64,000 bases of DNA from Trifolium pratense (lineage: Eukaryota > Streptophyta > Magnoliopsida > Fabales > Fabaceae). Positions 40,601-53,880 of the stretch are shown here, one piece after another. The notes below the pieces were generated by a model. That model did no database searches. It saw nothing but the letters and a program-made list of their open reading frames with translations, and had not been told where the DNA came from. The DNA lies in the NCBI RefSeq assembly GCF_020283565.1, contig NC_060060.1, positions 63,783,257 to 63,847,256 on the forward strand. Reading direction: 5' to 3'. A program made the translations under genes and the position numbers. The stretch's first letter is position 1. Each line of letters opens with the position of its first letter.

Positions 40601-43600
40601 GTTTGTAGTGGTTTTTAATGTTTTTGGCCTATTTTAGGGTCGTTCTTTAGTTTTTGGCTAATTTAAGTGTTTGTAGTCGTTTTTATGGATTATGGCCAAT
40701 TTTAGTGTTCGTAGTCATTTTTTTGATTTTGGCCTATTTTAGGTTGTTTATATGGTTTTTGGCCAATTTTAGTGTTTGTAGTCGTTTTTTTTATGGTTTT
40801 TGGCCAATTTTGGTGTTTGTAGTTGTTTTTTATGGTTTTTGGCCTATTTTAGGTCGTTTATATGGTTTTTGGCCAATTTTTGTGTTTGTAGTCGTTTTTA
40901 TGCTTTTTGGCCAATTTAAGTGTTTTTAGTCGTTTTTATGTTTGTACTGGTTTTTAATGTTTTTGGCCTATTTTAGGTCGTTTATATGATTTTTGGCCAA
41001 TTTTAGTTTTTGTAGTCGTTTTTATTGTTTTTGGCCAATTTTAGTGTTTTTAATCATTTTTATGGTTTTTGGCCTATTTTAGGTCGTTTATATGGTTTTT
41101 GGCCAATTTTGATGTTTGTAGTCATTTTTATGATTTTTGGCCAATTTTTGTGTTTTTAGTCGTTTTTATGGTTTTTGGCCAATTTTAGGGTCGTTTTTAT
41201 AGTTTTTGGCCTATTTTAGTGTTTGTAGTCGTTTATATGATTTTTGGCCAATTTTGGTGTTTGTAGTCGTTTTTATGGTTTTTGGCCTATTTTAATGTTT
41301 GTAGTAGTTTTTAATGTTTTTGGCCTATTTTAGAGTCGTTTATATAGTTTTGGCCAATTTTAGTGTTTGTAATCGTTTATATGGTTTTTGGCCAATTTTA
41401 GTGTTTGTAGTCGTTTTTATGCCTTTTGACCTATTTTAGGTCGTTTATAAGGTTTTTGGCCAATTTTAGTGTTTGTAGTCATTTTTATGGTTTTTGGCCT
41501 ATTTTAGGTCGTTTATATGGTTTTTGGCCAATTTTAGTGTTTGTAGTCGTTTTTATGCTTTTTGGCCTATTTTATTGTTTGTAGTCGTTTTTATGGTTTT
41601 TGGCATATTTTAGGGTCGATATTTGGGATTTTGGCCAATTTTAGTGTTTGTAGTGGTTTTTAATGTTTTTGGCCTATTTTAGTGTCGTTCTTTAGTTTTT
41701 GGCCAATTTAAGTGTTTGTAGTCGTTTTTATGGGTTATGGCCAATTTTAGTGTTCGTAGTCGTTTTTATGGTTTTTGGCCTATTTTAGGGTCGTTTATAT
41801 AGTTTTTTTGCTAATTTTAGTGTTTGAAGTCGTGTTTATGGTTTTTGGCCTATTTTAGGTCGTTTATATGGTTTTTGGCCAATTTTTATGTTTGTAGTCA
41901 TTTTTATGATTTTTGGCCAATTTTTGTGTTTTTAGTCGTTTTTAAGGTTTTTGGCCAATTTTAGGGTCGTTTTTATAGTTTTTGGCCTATTTTAGTGTTT
42001 GTAGTCGTTTATATGATTTTTGGCCAATTTTGGTGTTTGTAGTCGTTTTTATGGTTTTTGGCCTATTTTAGTGTTTGTCGTGGTTTTTAATGTTTTTGGC
42101 CTATTTTAGGGTCGTTCTTTAGTTTTTGGCCAATTTATGTGTTTGTAGTCGTTTTTATGGGTTATGGCCAATTTTAGTGTTCGTAGTCGTTTTTATGGTT
42201 TTTGGCCTATTTTAGGGTCGTTTATATGGATTTTGGCCAATTTAAGTGTATGTAGTCGTTTTTATGGTTTTTGGCCAATTTTAGTGTTTGTAGTCATTTT
42301 TACGTTTTTTGGCCTATTTTAGGTCGTTTATATGGTTTTTGGCCAATTTTTGTGTTTGTAGTCGTTTTTATGGTTTTTGGCCTATTTTAGTGTTTGTAGT
42401 AGTTTTTAATGTTTTTGGCCTATTTTTGTGTTTTTAGTCGTTTTTATGTTTGTAGTGGTTTGTAATGTTTTTGGCCTATTTTAGGTCGTTTATATGGTTT
42501 TTGGCCAATTTTAGTTTTTGTAGTCGTTTTTATTGTTTTGGGCCAATTTTAGTGTGTTTTAGTCATTTTTATGGTTTTTGGCCTATTTTAGGTCGTTTAT
42601 ATGGTTTTTGGCCAATTTTAGTGTTTGTAGTCGTTTTTTTTTTTTTTATGGTTTTTGGCCTATTTTAGGTCGTTTATATGGTTTTTGGCCAATTTTGGTG
42701 TTTGTAGTTGTTTTTATGGTTTTTGGCCTATTTTAGGTCGATATTTGGGATTTTGGCCAATTTTAGTGTTTGTAGTGGTTTTTAATGTTTTTGGCCTATT
42801 TTAGGGTCGTTCTTTAGTTTTTGGCAAATTTAAGTGTTTGTAGTCGTTTTTATGGGTTATAGCCAATTTTAGTGTTCGTAGTCGTTTTTATGGTTTTTGG
42901 CCTATTTTAGGGTCGTTTATATAGTTTTTTGCTAATTTTAGTGTTTGTAGTCGTGATTGTGGTTTTTGGCCTATTTTAGGTCGTTTATATGGTTTTTGGC
43001 CAATTTTGATGTTTGTAGTCATTTTTATGATTTTTGGCAAATTTTTGTGTTTTTAGTCGTTTTTATGGTTTTTGGCCAATTTTAGGGTCGTTTTTTATAG
43101 TTTTTGGCCTATTTTAGTGTTTGTAGTCGTTTATATGATTTTTTGCCAATTTTGGTGTTTGTAGTGGTTTTTAATGTTTTTGGCCTATTTTAGGGTCGTT
43201 CTTTAGTTTTTGGCCAATTTATGTGTTTGTAGTCGTTTTTATGGGTTATGGCCAATTTTAGTGTTCGTAGTCGTTTTTATGGTTTTTGGCCTATTTTAGG
43301 GTCGTTTATATGGATTTTGGCCAATTTTAGTGTTTGTAGTCATTTTTACGTGTTTTGGCCTATTTTAGGTCGTTTATATGGTTTTTGGCCAATTTTTGTG
43401 TTTGTAGTCGTTTTTATGGTTTTTGGCCTATTTTAGTGTTTGTAGTGGTTTTTAATGTTTTTGGCCTATTTTAGGGTCGTTTATATAGTTTTTTGCCAAT
43501 TTTAGTATTTGTAGTCGTGTTTCTGGTTTTTGGCCTATTTTAGGTCGTTTATATGGTTTTTGGCCAATTTTGATGTTTGTAGTCGTTTTTATGATTTTTG

Positions 43601-46600
43601 GCCAATTTTAGTGTTTGTAGTCATTTTTATGAATTTTGGCCAATTTTTGTGTTTTTAGTCGTTTTTATGGGTTTTGGCCAATTTTAGTGTTTGTAGTGGT
43701 TTTTAATGTTTTTGGCCTATTTTAGGGTCGTTCTTTAGTTTTTGGCTAATTTAAGTGTTTGTAGTCGTTTTTATGGATTATGGCCAATTTTAGTGTTCGT
43801 AGTCATTTTTTTGATTTTGGCCTATTTTAGGTTGTTTATATGGTTTTTGGCCAATTTTAGTGTTTGTAGTCGTTTTTTTTATGGTTTTTGGCCAATTTTG
43901 GTGTTTGTAGTTGTTTTTTATGGTTTTTGGCCTATTTTAGGTCGTTTATATGGTTTTTGGCCAATTTTTGTGTTTGTAGTCGTTTTTATGCTTTTTGGCC
44001 AATTTAAGTGTTTTTAGTCGTTTTTATGTTTGTACTGGTTTTTAATGTTTTTGGCCTATTTTAGGTCGTTTATATGATTTTTGGCCAATTTTAGTTTTTG
44101 TAGTCGTTTTTATTGTTTTTGGCCAATTTTAGTGTTTTTAATCATTTTTATGGTTTTTGGCCTATTTTAGGTCGTTTATATGGTTTTTGGCCAATTTTGA
44201 TGTTTGTAGTCATTTTTATGATTTTTGGCCAATTTTTGTGTTTTTAGTCGTTTTTATGGTTTTTGGCCAATTTTAGGGTCGTTTTTATAGTTTTTGGCCT
44301 ATTTTAGTGTTTGTAGTCGTTTATATGATTTTTGGCCAATTTTGGTGTTTGTAGTGGTTTTTAATGTTTTTGGCCTATTTTAGGGTCGTTCTTTAGTTTT
44401 TGGCCAATTTATGTGTTTGTAGTCGTTTTTATGGGTTATGGCCAATTTTAGTGTTCGTAGTCGTTTTTATGGTTTTTGGCCTATTTTAGGGTCGTTTATA
44501 TGGATTTTGGCCAATTTTAGTGTTTGTAGTCATTTTTACGTGTTTTGGCCTATTTTAGGTCGTTTATATGGTTTTTGGCCAATTTTTGTGTTTGTAGTCG
44601 TTTTTATGGTTTTTGGCCTATTTTAGTGTTTGTAGTGGTTTTTAATGTTTTTGGCCTATTTTAGGGTCGTTTATATAGTTTTTTGCCAATTTTAGTATTT
44701 GTAGTCGTGTTTCTGGTTTTTGGCCTATTTTAGGTCGTTTATATGGTTTTTGGCCAATTTTGATGTTTGTAGTCGTTTTTATGATTTTTGGCCAATTTTA
44801 GTGTTTGTAGTCATTTTTATGAATTTTGGCCAATTTTTGTGTTTTTAGTCGTTTTTATGGGTTTTGGCCAATTTTAGTGTTTGTAGTGGTTTTTAATGTT
44901 TTTGGCCTATTTTAGGGTCGTTCTTTAGTTTTTGGCTAATTTAAGTGTTTGTAGTCGTTTTTATGGATTATGGCCAATTTTAGTGTTCGTAGTCATTTTT
45001 TTGATTTTGGCCTATTTTAGGTTGTTTATATGGTTTTTGGCCAATTTTAGTGTTTGTAGTCGTTTTTTTTATGGTTTTTGGCCAATTTTGGTGTTTGTAG
45101 TTGTTTTTTATGGTTTTTGGCCTATTTTAGGTCGTTTATATGGTTTTTGGCCAATTTTTGTGTTTGTAGTCGTTTTTATGCTTTTTGGCCAATTTAAGTG
45201 TTTTTAGTCGTTTTTATGTTTGTACTGGTTTTTAATGTTTTTGGCCTATTTTAGGTCGTTTATATGATTTTTGGCCAATTTTAGTTTTTGTAGTCGTTTT
45301 TATTGTTTTTGGCCAATTTTAGTGTTTTTAATCATTTTTATGGTTTTTGGCCTATTTTAGGTCGTTTATATGGTTTTTGGCCAATTTTGATGTTTGTAGT
45401 CATTTTTATGATTTTTGGCCAATTTTTGTGTTTTTAGTCGTTTTTATGGTTTTTGGCCAATTTTAGGGTCGTTTTTATAGTTTTTGGCCTATTTTAGTGT
45501 TTGTAGTCGTTTATATGATTTTTGGCCAATTTTGGTGTTTGTAGTCGTTTTTATGGTTTTTGGCCTATTTTAATGTTTGTAGTAGTTTTTAATGTTTTTG
45601 GCCTATTTTAGAGTCGTTTATATAGTTTTGGCCAATTTTAGTGTTTGTAATCGTTTATATGGTTTTTGGCCAATTTTAGTGTTTGTAGTCGTTTTTATGC
45701 CTTTTGACCTATTTTAGGTCGTTTATAAGGTTTTTGGCCAATTTTAGTGTTTGTAGTCATTTTTATGGTTTTTGGCCTATTTTAGGTCGTTTATATGGTT
45801 TTTGGCCAATTTTAGTGTTTGTAGTCGTTTTTATGCTTTTTGGCCTATTTTATTGTTTGTAGTCGTTTTTATGGTTTTTGGCATATTTTAGGGTCGATAT
45901 TTGGGATTTTGGCCAATTTTAGTGTTTGTAGTGGTTTTTAATGTTTTTGGCCTATTTTAGTGTCGTTCTTTAGTTTTTGGCCAATTTAAGTGTTTGTAGT
46001 CGTTTTTATGGGTTATGGCCAATTTTAGTGTTCGTAGTCGTTTTTATGGTTTTTGGCCTATTTTAGGGTCGTTTATATAGTTTTTTTGCTAATTTTAGTG
46101 TTTGAAGTCGTGTTTATGGTTTTTGGCCTATTTTAGGTCGTTTATATGGTTTTTGGCCAATTTTTATGTTTGTAGTCATTTTTATGATTTTTGGCCAATT
46201 TTTGTGTTTTTAGTCGTTTTTATGGTTTTTGGCCAATTTTAGGGTCGTTTTTATAGTTTTTGGCCTATTTTAGTGTTTGTAGTCGTTTATATGATTTTTG
46301 GCCAATTTTGGTGTTTGTAGTCGTTTTTATGGTTTTTGGCCTATTTTAGTGTTTGTCGTGGTTTTTAATGTTTTTGGCCTATTTTAGGGTCGTTCTTTAG
46401 TTTTTGGCCAATTTATGTGTTTGTAGTCGTTTTTATGGGTTATGGCCAATTTTAGTGTTCGTAGTCGTTTTTATGGTTTTTGGCCTATTTTAGGGTCGTT
46501 TATATGGATTTTGGCCAATTTAAGTGTATGTAGTCGTTTTTATGGTTTTTGGCCAATTTTAGTGTTTGTAGTCATTTTTACGTTTTTTGGCCTATTTTAG

Positions 46601-49600
46601 GTCGTTTATATGGTTTTTGGCCAATTTTTGTGTTTGTAGTCGTTTTTATGGTTTTTGGCCTATTTTAGTGTTTGTAGTAGTTTTTAATGTTTTTGGCCTA
46701 TTTTTGTGTTTTTAGTCGTTTTTATGTTTGTAGTGGTTTGTAATGTTTTTGGCCTATTTTAGGTCGTTTATATGGTTTTTGGCCAATTTTAGTTTTTGTA
46801 GTCGTTTTTATTGTTTTGGGCCAATTTTAGTGTGTTTTAGTCATTTTTATGGTTTTTGGCCTATTTTAGGTCGTTTATATGGTTTTTGGCCAATTTTAGT
46901 GTTTGTAGTCGTTTTTTTTTTTTTATGGTTTTTGGCCTATTTTAGGTCGTTTATATGGTTTTTGGCCAATTTTGGTGTTTGTAGTTGTTTTTATGGTTTT
47001 TGGCCTATTTTAGGTCGATATTTGGGATTTTGGCCAATTTTAGTGTTTGTAGTGGTTTTTAATGTTTTTGGCCTATTTTAGGGTCGTTCTTTAGTTTTTG
47101 GCAAATTTAAGTGTTTGTAGTCGTTTTTATGGGTTATAGCCAATTTTAGTGTTCGTAGTCGTTTTTATGGTTTTTGGCCTATTTTAGGGTCGTTTATATA
47201 GTTTTTTGCTAATTTTAGTGTTTGTAGTCGTGATTGTGGTTTTTGGCCTATTTTAGGTCGTTTATATGGTTTTTGGCCAATTTTGATGTTTGTAGTCATT
47301 TTTATGATTTTTGGCAAATTTTTGTGTTTTTAGTCGTTTTTATGGTTTTTGGCCAATTTTAGGGTCGTTTTTTATAGTTTTTGGCCTATTTTAGTGTTTG
47401 TAGTCGTTTATATGATTTTTGGCCAATTTTGGTGTTTGTAGTGGTTTTTAATGTTTTTGGCCTATTTTAGGGTCGTTCTTTAGTTTTTGGCCAATTTATG
47501 TGTTTGTAGTCGTTTTTATGGGTTATGGCCAATTTTAGTGTTCGTAGTCGTTTTTATGGTTTTTGGCCTATTTTAGGGTCGTTTATATGGATTTTGGCCA
47601 ATTTTAGTGTTTGTAGTCATTTTTACGTGTTTTGGCCTATTTTAGGTCGTTTATATGGTTTTTGGCTAATTTTTGTGTTTGTAGTCGTTTTTATGGTTTT
47701 TGGCCTATTTTAGTGTTTGTAGTAGTTTTTAATGTTTTTGGCCTATTTTAGGGTCGTTTATATAGCTTTTTGCCAATTTTAGTGTTTGTAGTCGTGTTTC
47801 TGGTTTTTGGCCTATTTTAGGTCGTTTATATGGTTTTTGGCCAATTTTTATGTTTGTAGTCGTTTTTATGATTTTTGGCCAATTTTAGTGTTTGTAGTCA
47901 TTTTTATGAATTTTGGCCAATTTTTGTGTTTTTAGTCGTTTTTATGGTTTTTGGCCAATTTTAGTGTTTGTAGTGGTTTTTAATGTTTTTGGCCTATTTT
48001 AGGGTCGTTCTTTAGTTTTTGGCTAATTTAAGTGTTTGTAGTCGTTTTTATGAATTATGGCCAATTTTAGTGTTCGTAGTCATTTTTTTGATTTTGGCCT
48101 ATTTTAGGTCGTTTATATGGTTTTTGGCCAATTTTAGTGTTTGTAGTCGTTTTTTTTATGGTTTTTGGCCAATTTTGGTGTTTGTAGTTGTTTTTATGGT
48201 TTTTGGCCTATTTTAGGTCGTTTATATGGTTTTTGGCCAATTTTTGTGTTTGTAGTCGTTTTTATGCTTTTTGGCCAATTTAAGTGTTTTTAGTCGTTTT
48301 TATGTTTGTACTGGTTTTTAATGTTTTTGGCCTATTTTAGGTCGTTTATATGATTTTTGGCCAATTTTAGTGTTTGTAGTCGTGTTTATGCTTTTTGGCC
48401 TATTTTAGGGTCGTTTATATAGTTTTTTTTTGCCAATTTTAGTGTTTGTAGTCGTGTTTCTGGTTTTTGGCCTATTTTAGGTCGTTTATATGGTTTTTGG
48501 CCAATTTTGATGTTTGTAGTCATTTTTATGATTTTTGGCCAATTTTTGTGTTTTTAGTCGTTTTTATGGTTTTTGGCCAATTTTAGGGTCGTTTTTATAG
48601 TTTTTGGCCTATTTTAGTGTTTGTAGTCGTTTATATGATTTTTGGCCAATTTTGGTGTTTGTAGTCGTTTTTATGGTTTTTGGCCTATTTTAATGTTTGT
48701 AGTAGTTTTTAATGTTTTTGGCCTATTTTAGAGTCGTTTATATAGTTTTGGCCAATTTTAGTGTTTGTAATCGTTTATATGGTTTTTGGCCAATTTTAGT
48801 GTTTGTAGTCGTTTTTATGCCTTTTGACCTATTTTAGGTCGTTTATAAGGTTTTTGGTCTATTTTAGGTCGTTTATATGGTTTTTGGCCAATTTTAGTGT
48901 TTGTAGTCGTTTTTATGCTTTTTGGCCTATTTTATTGTTTGTAGTCGTTTTTATGGTTTTTGGCATATTTTAGGGTCGATATTTGGGATTTTGGCCAATT
49001 TTAGTGTTTGTAGTGGTTTTTAATGTTTTTGGCCTATTTTAGTGTCGTTCTTTAGTTTTTGGCCAATTTAAGTGTTTGTAGTCGTTTTTATGGGTTATGG
49101 CCAATTTTAGTGTTCGTAGTCGTTTTTATGGTTTTTGGCCTATTTTAGGGTCGTTTATATAGTTTTTTTGCTAATTTTAGTGTTTGAAGTCGTGTTTATG
49201 GTTTTTGGCCTATTTTAGGTCGTTTATATGGTTTTTGGCCAATTTTTATGTTTGTAGTCATTTTTATGATTTTTGGCCAATTTTTGTGTTTTTAGTCGTT
49301 TTTATGATTTTTAGCCAATTTTAGGGTCGTTTTTATAGTTTTTGGCCTATTTTAGTGTTTGTAGTCGTTTATATGATTTTTGGCCAATTTTGGTGTTTGT
49401 AGTCGTTTTTATGGTTTTTGGCCTATTTTAGTGTTTCTCGTGGTTTTTAATGTTTTTGGCCTATTTTAGGGTCGTTCTTTAGTTTTTGGCCAATTTATGT
49501 GTTTGTAGTCGTTTTTATGGGTTATGGCCAATTTTAGTGTTCGTAGTCGTTTTTATGGTTTTTGGCCTATTTTAGGGTCATTTATATGGATTTTGGCCAA

Positions 49601-51754
49601 TTTTAGTGTTTGTAGTCGTTTTTATGGTTTTTGGCCAATTTTAGTGTTTGTAGTAATTTTTACGTTTTTTGGCCTATTTTAGGTCGTTAATATGGTTTTT
49701 GGCCAATTTTTGTTTTTGTAGTCGTTTTTATTGTTTTTGGCCAATTTTAGTGTTTTTAGTCATTTTTATGGTTTTTGGCCTATTTTAGGTCGTTTATATG
49801 GTTTTTGGCCAATTTTAGTGTTTGTAGTCGTTTTTTTTTTATAGTTTTTGGCCTATTTTAGGTCGTTTATATGGTTTTTGGCCAATTTTGGTGTTTGTAG
49901 TTGTTTTTATGGTTTTTGGCCTATTTTAGGTCGATATTTGGGATTTTGGCCAATTTTAGTGTTTGTAGTGGTTTTTAATGTTTTTGGCCTATTTTAGGGT
50001 CGTTCTTTAGTTTTTGGCCAATTTAAGTGTTTGTAGTCGTTTTTATGGGTTATGGCCAATTTTAGTGTTCGTAGTCGTTTTTATGGTTTTTGGTCTATTT
50101 TAGGGTCGTTTATATAGTTTTTTGCTAATTTTAGTGTTTGTAGTCGTGTTTGTGGGTTTTGGCTTATTTTAGGTCGTTTATATGGTTTTTGGTCAATTTT
50201 GATGTTTGTAGTCATTTTTATGATTTTTGGCAAATTTTTGTGTTTTTAGTCGTTTTTTTTGGTTTTTGGTCAATTTTAGGGTCGTTTTTTTATAGTTTTT
50301 GGCCTATTTTATTGTTTGTAGTCGTTTATATGATTTTTGGCCAATTTTGGTGTTTGTAGTGGTTTTTAATGTTTTTGGCCTATTTTAGGGTCGTTCTTTA
50401 GTTTTTGGCCAATTTATGTGTTTGTAGTCGTTTTTATGGGTTATGGCCAATTTTAGTGTTCGTAGTCGTTTTTATGGTTTTTGGCCTATTTTAGGGTCGT
50501 TTATATGGATTTTGGCCAATTTTAGTGTTTGTAGTCATTTTTACGTGTTTTGGCCTATTTTAGGTCGTTTATATGGTTTTTGGCCAATTTTTGTGTTTGT
50601 AGTCGTTTTTATGGTTTTTGGCCTATTTTAGTGTTTGTAGTGGTTTTTAATGTTTTTGGCCTATTTTAGGGTCGTTTATATAGTTTTTTGCCAATTTTAG
50701 TGTTTGTAGTCGTGTTTCTGGTTTTTGGCCTATTTTAGGTCGTTTATATGGTTTTTGGCCAATTTTGATGTTTGTAGTCGTTTTTATGATTTTTGGCCAA
50801 TTTTAGTGTTTGTAGTCATTTTTATGAATTTTGGCCAATTTTTGTGTTTTTAGTCGTTTTTATGGTTTTTGGCCAATTTTAGTGTTTGCAGTGGTTTTTA
50901 ATGTTTTTGGCTTATTTTAGGGTCGTTCTTTAGTTTTTGGCTAATTTAAGTGTTTGTAGTCGTTTTTATGGATAATGGCCAATTTTAGTGTTCGTAGTCA
51001 TTTTTTTGATTTTGGCCTATTTTAGGTCGTTTATATGGTTTTTGGCCAATTTTAGTGTTTGTAGTCGTTTTTTTTATGGTTTTTGGCCAATTTTGGTGTT
51101 TGTAGTTGTTTTTATGGTTTTTGGCCTATTTTAGGTCGTTTATATGGTTTTTGGCCAATTTTTGTGTTTGTAGTCGTTTTTATGCTTTTTGGCCAATTTA
51201 AGTGTTTTTAGTCGTTTTTATGTTTGTAGTGGTTTTTAATGTTTTTGGCCTATTTTAGGTCGTTTATATGGTTTTTGGCCAATTTTAGTTTTTGTAGTCG
51301 TTTTTATTGTTTTTGGCCAATTTTAGTGTTTTTAATCATTTTTATGGTTTTTGGCCTATTTTAGGTCGTTTATATGGTTTTTGCCCAATTTTGATGTTTG
51401 TAGTCATTTTTATGATTTTTGGCCAATTTTTGTGTTTTTAGTCGTTTTTATGGTTTTTGGCCAATTTTAGGGTCGTTTTTATAGTTTTTGGTATATTTTA
51501 GTGTTTGTAGTCGTTTATATGATTTTTGGCCAATTTTGGTGTTTGTAGTCGTTTTTATGGTTTTTGGCCTATTTTAATGTTTGTAGTGGTTTTTAATGTT
51601 TTTGACCTGTTTTAGGGTCGTTCTTTAGTTTTTTGCCAATTTATGTGTTTGTAGTCGTTTTTATGGGTTATGGCCAATTTTAGTGTTCGTAGTCGTTTTT
51701 ATGGTTTTTGGCCTATTTTAGGGTCGTTTATATGGATTTTGGCAAATTTTAGTG
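34617..51754 (+). repeat. Satellite array, 38- and 30-bp monomers with higher-order units
   Basis: The whole 17.1 kb is built from two related monomers. A (38 bp) is GGTTTTTGGCCAATTTTAG then TGTTTGTAGTCGTTTTTAT. B (30 bp) is GGTTTTTGGCCTATTTTAG then GTCGTTTATAT. Variants such as TTAGGGTCGTTCTTTAG are mixed in. A landmark variant (GGCATATTTTAGGGTCGATA) at 34651, 37362, 41602, 45880 and 48962 gives higher-order periods of 2,711, 4,240, 4,278 and 3,082 bp. Adjacent units are nearly identical (for example 40160 onward versus 44438 onward). Nearly every monomer has a GGCC. Coding is not expected. Confidence 0.93.
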
Positions 51755-51881
51755 TTTTTTTTTTGAAGAAGCCAAAATGGAATATATTAACACAAACAGT
51801 CTCCCCAGCACAAGACGTACCAAGGTAGACTACAAAAGTTTACACTAAAGTCAAGGAAATGCAAATACAAGCACAAACAAA

Positions 51882-52494
51882 TCATACAAGGCCCAAACAT
51901 AACAAAGGACTAGACCACCAGCTATGGTAGTTTGAAACTAACGTGATACTCGTCGGCTTCAACCACCTAAAAGAGAAAAGCTTGATCTTGTCCAACAAAA
52001 GATGAGATGTGTCTGTTGAGCCTTTGAACAAGCGATGATTTCTCTCTGTCCATATCACCCAAACACAAACAAGCCAAAGAAGCTGTAGAAAGGATCGTCG
52101 CGCTCGAGATACACCTGCGGAAACTGTAAACTGGACAAAATGGTCACGTAAAGTAGTAAAAGCCACCGGAGGAATGCCAACCCATGCACAAACTAAGTCC
52201 CAAAGAGATCCAGCAATGCTACATGACGAAAATAAATGGTAGGCCGACTCAGCCACTCCACAACCAAAAACACATGTATCAGCAGTAGAAGACAAAACAC
52301 CACGAATGGCCAGATTGGCTCTCGTGGGCAACCTGTCCCGCAATAATCGCCACGCAAAGATAGAAACCTTCAACGGAACCTGGGGATGCCATAAAAGGTT
52401 TTCCGAATCATGCACCGTAACTGAGGTCTGGTGAGTCAGAATCTGATAAACTCCCCCGACAGTATAACCTGTATCAGGATCTGGACGCCACTGC
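51882..52494 (-). pseudogene. LINE ORF2, zinc-binding (zf-RVT) domain
   Basis: Contains WRPDPDTGYTVGGVYQILT, then LLWHPQVPLKVSIFAWRLLRDRLPTRANL and the Cys/His pair CVFGCGVAESAYHLFSSC, typical of the reverse transcriptase zinc-binding domain in plant L1 elements. It ends CLGLV. The upstream codons up to 52520 belong to the inserted LTR, not to the LINE. Relative to the RT half it is in another frame once the LTR is discounted. Confidence 0.85.
52490..52494. other. Target duplication ACTGC (left of solo LTR)
   Basis: ACTGC directly precedes the LTR and is repeated at 54728-54732 directly after it. Confidence 0.92.
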
Positions 52495-53273
52495 TGTAAC
52501 GACCCATTTTTCGTATTCATATATTTTATTAAATGATAATTTATTTATCAATTGGCTTTTATTATTTTAGTGAGCGGCGAATAATTATTTAGCCGAGCGT
52601 AAGTTATTAGACGCGAGAACCTTTGTTTTGGGCTTAATGGGCGTGAGAGGCAATGGGCCTAAGCCAATTGGGCTTGGTTCATGACAATAGAAGTAGTATA
52701 AGTAGCAAGTCAAACACATGAATAGTTTCACAATTCATTTTCTTTGAGCTTTGAGTGAGTAAGAGCAAGAGCAAAGCTAAGCTAGGGTTTTGGCTAAGAG
52801 AATCCGAGCAAGAGAGGAGAGGAAAGGCTTGGATCATCATCTTTGCTTAAGGTAAGAGATTAGAATTCATGAATCTTGAGTGGCAAGGAGAGGGGAGATT
52901 GTCTATGTCTCCATTCCCGAACTCTCCCACTCAATTTCTTTTAGAATTTTGATTAAGCTTTTGTATGTGAGTGTGATGTTCTTCATCATCACTTTGTATG
53001 TGTTAATCACTTGCTTGATTTCATGATAAATATGTATGTGTTTGGATCATGTTGAAGAAGTTTATGAAAGTTACTTAAAACCCAAGAAATTGGCATGATT
53101 TTGATTGTTTGAGGTATTTGGATGTTTGGAAGGGATGATTAATGTTCCTTGATACCATATATGCTTGAAATAGCTGTTTATAAGAATTTATAACATGTTT
53201 GGATGAATTTTTGAGTTGATTCAAGGTTAAACCGCCTTATTGAAACTCAAGAACAGATATTTTTCTGGTATAG

Positions 53274-53485
53274 TTCGCTAAGCGACCAGGAGTTCGCTGT
53301 AGCGAACATGTTCGCTGAAGCTCGCCAATGCTCGCCATGAGCAGGTGATTCTCTGGTGATGTTCGCGTAGGCTCGCTAAGCCTTCGCTCAGCGAATAGTT
53401 CGTTGAAGCTCGCCAAGTCTCGCCATGAGCAGGTGACTTCCTGGTGAGGTTCGCCATGTCTCGCTGAGGCTTCGCTTAGCGAAGG
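53274..53485 (+). repeat. Cluster of TTCGCT-AGCGAA palindromes in solo LTR
   Basis: Units at 53274-53285, 53293-53306 (TTCGCT-GT-AGCGAA), 53383-53395 (TTCGCT-C-AGCGAA) and 53470-53485 (CTTCGCT-T-AGCGAAG), plus GCTCGCCA/GTTCGC half-sites between them. The middle part is a near-duplicate (GCTCGCCATGAGCAGGTGA twice, about 53331 and 53418). Offset from the LTR start is about 780-990, as in the other families. Confidence 0.85.
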
Positions 53486-53799
53486 CCTCTATGACAGCAA
53501 TTTTTGTTGATGTTTGTAAGTGTGATTAGGCACTTGTAACATGGTTTAAGAGTATCCTTACATGATTGTTGATACATGTTGATACTGTTAATGCTTATTG
53601 TTAATCGTTATATGATTGATAAACGTGTATGCAATAAGTTGTAACTTAAGTGAGCAATGTGATGTTTTGGCATTAATTTGTAATGTTAAGTGAATGTGTT
53701 AGGATTGTGTTCCCGCATTCATAATGAGTAGCTTCAAGCTAGAAATATCATATTGATGATATGTGTAAACATACATGCATTCATGTATATATATGTTGA

Positions 53800-53880
53800 A
53801 TTGGAAACTTGGGTTCCAATAGATTTAAATGGATTTTTGAGTCCATAAGGAAGCCGAGGATCGGATTAGATGAATCCATA
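53800..53880 (+). repeat. Hairpins in solo LTR (ladder equivalent)
   Basis: ATTGGAA/TTCCAAT (53800/53814), ATGGA/TCCAT (53829/53842) and GGATT/AATCC (53863/53873), with ATAAG-type linkers after the second and third. They take the position of the longer ladder in the related LTRs but share no stem sequences with most of its units. Confidence 0.5.

Noticed and set aside
34617..51754. Many ORFs of 60-112 codons on the plus strand encoding repeats such as MANFSVRSRFYGFWPILG
   Set aside because: They are by-products of a T/G-rich satellite that lacks stops in one frame; they repeat with the array and look like no protein family.
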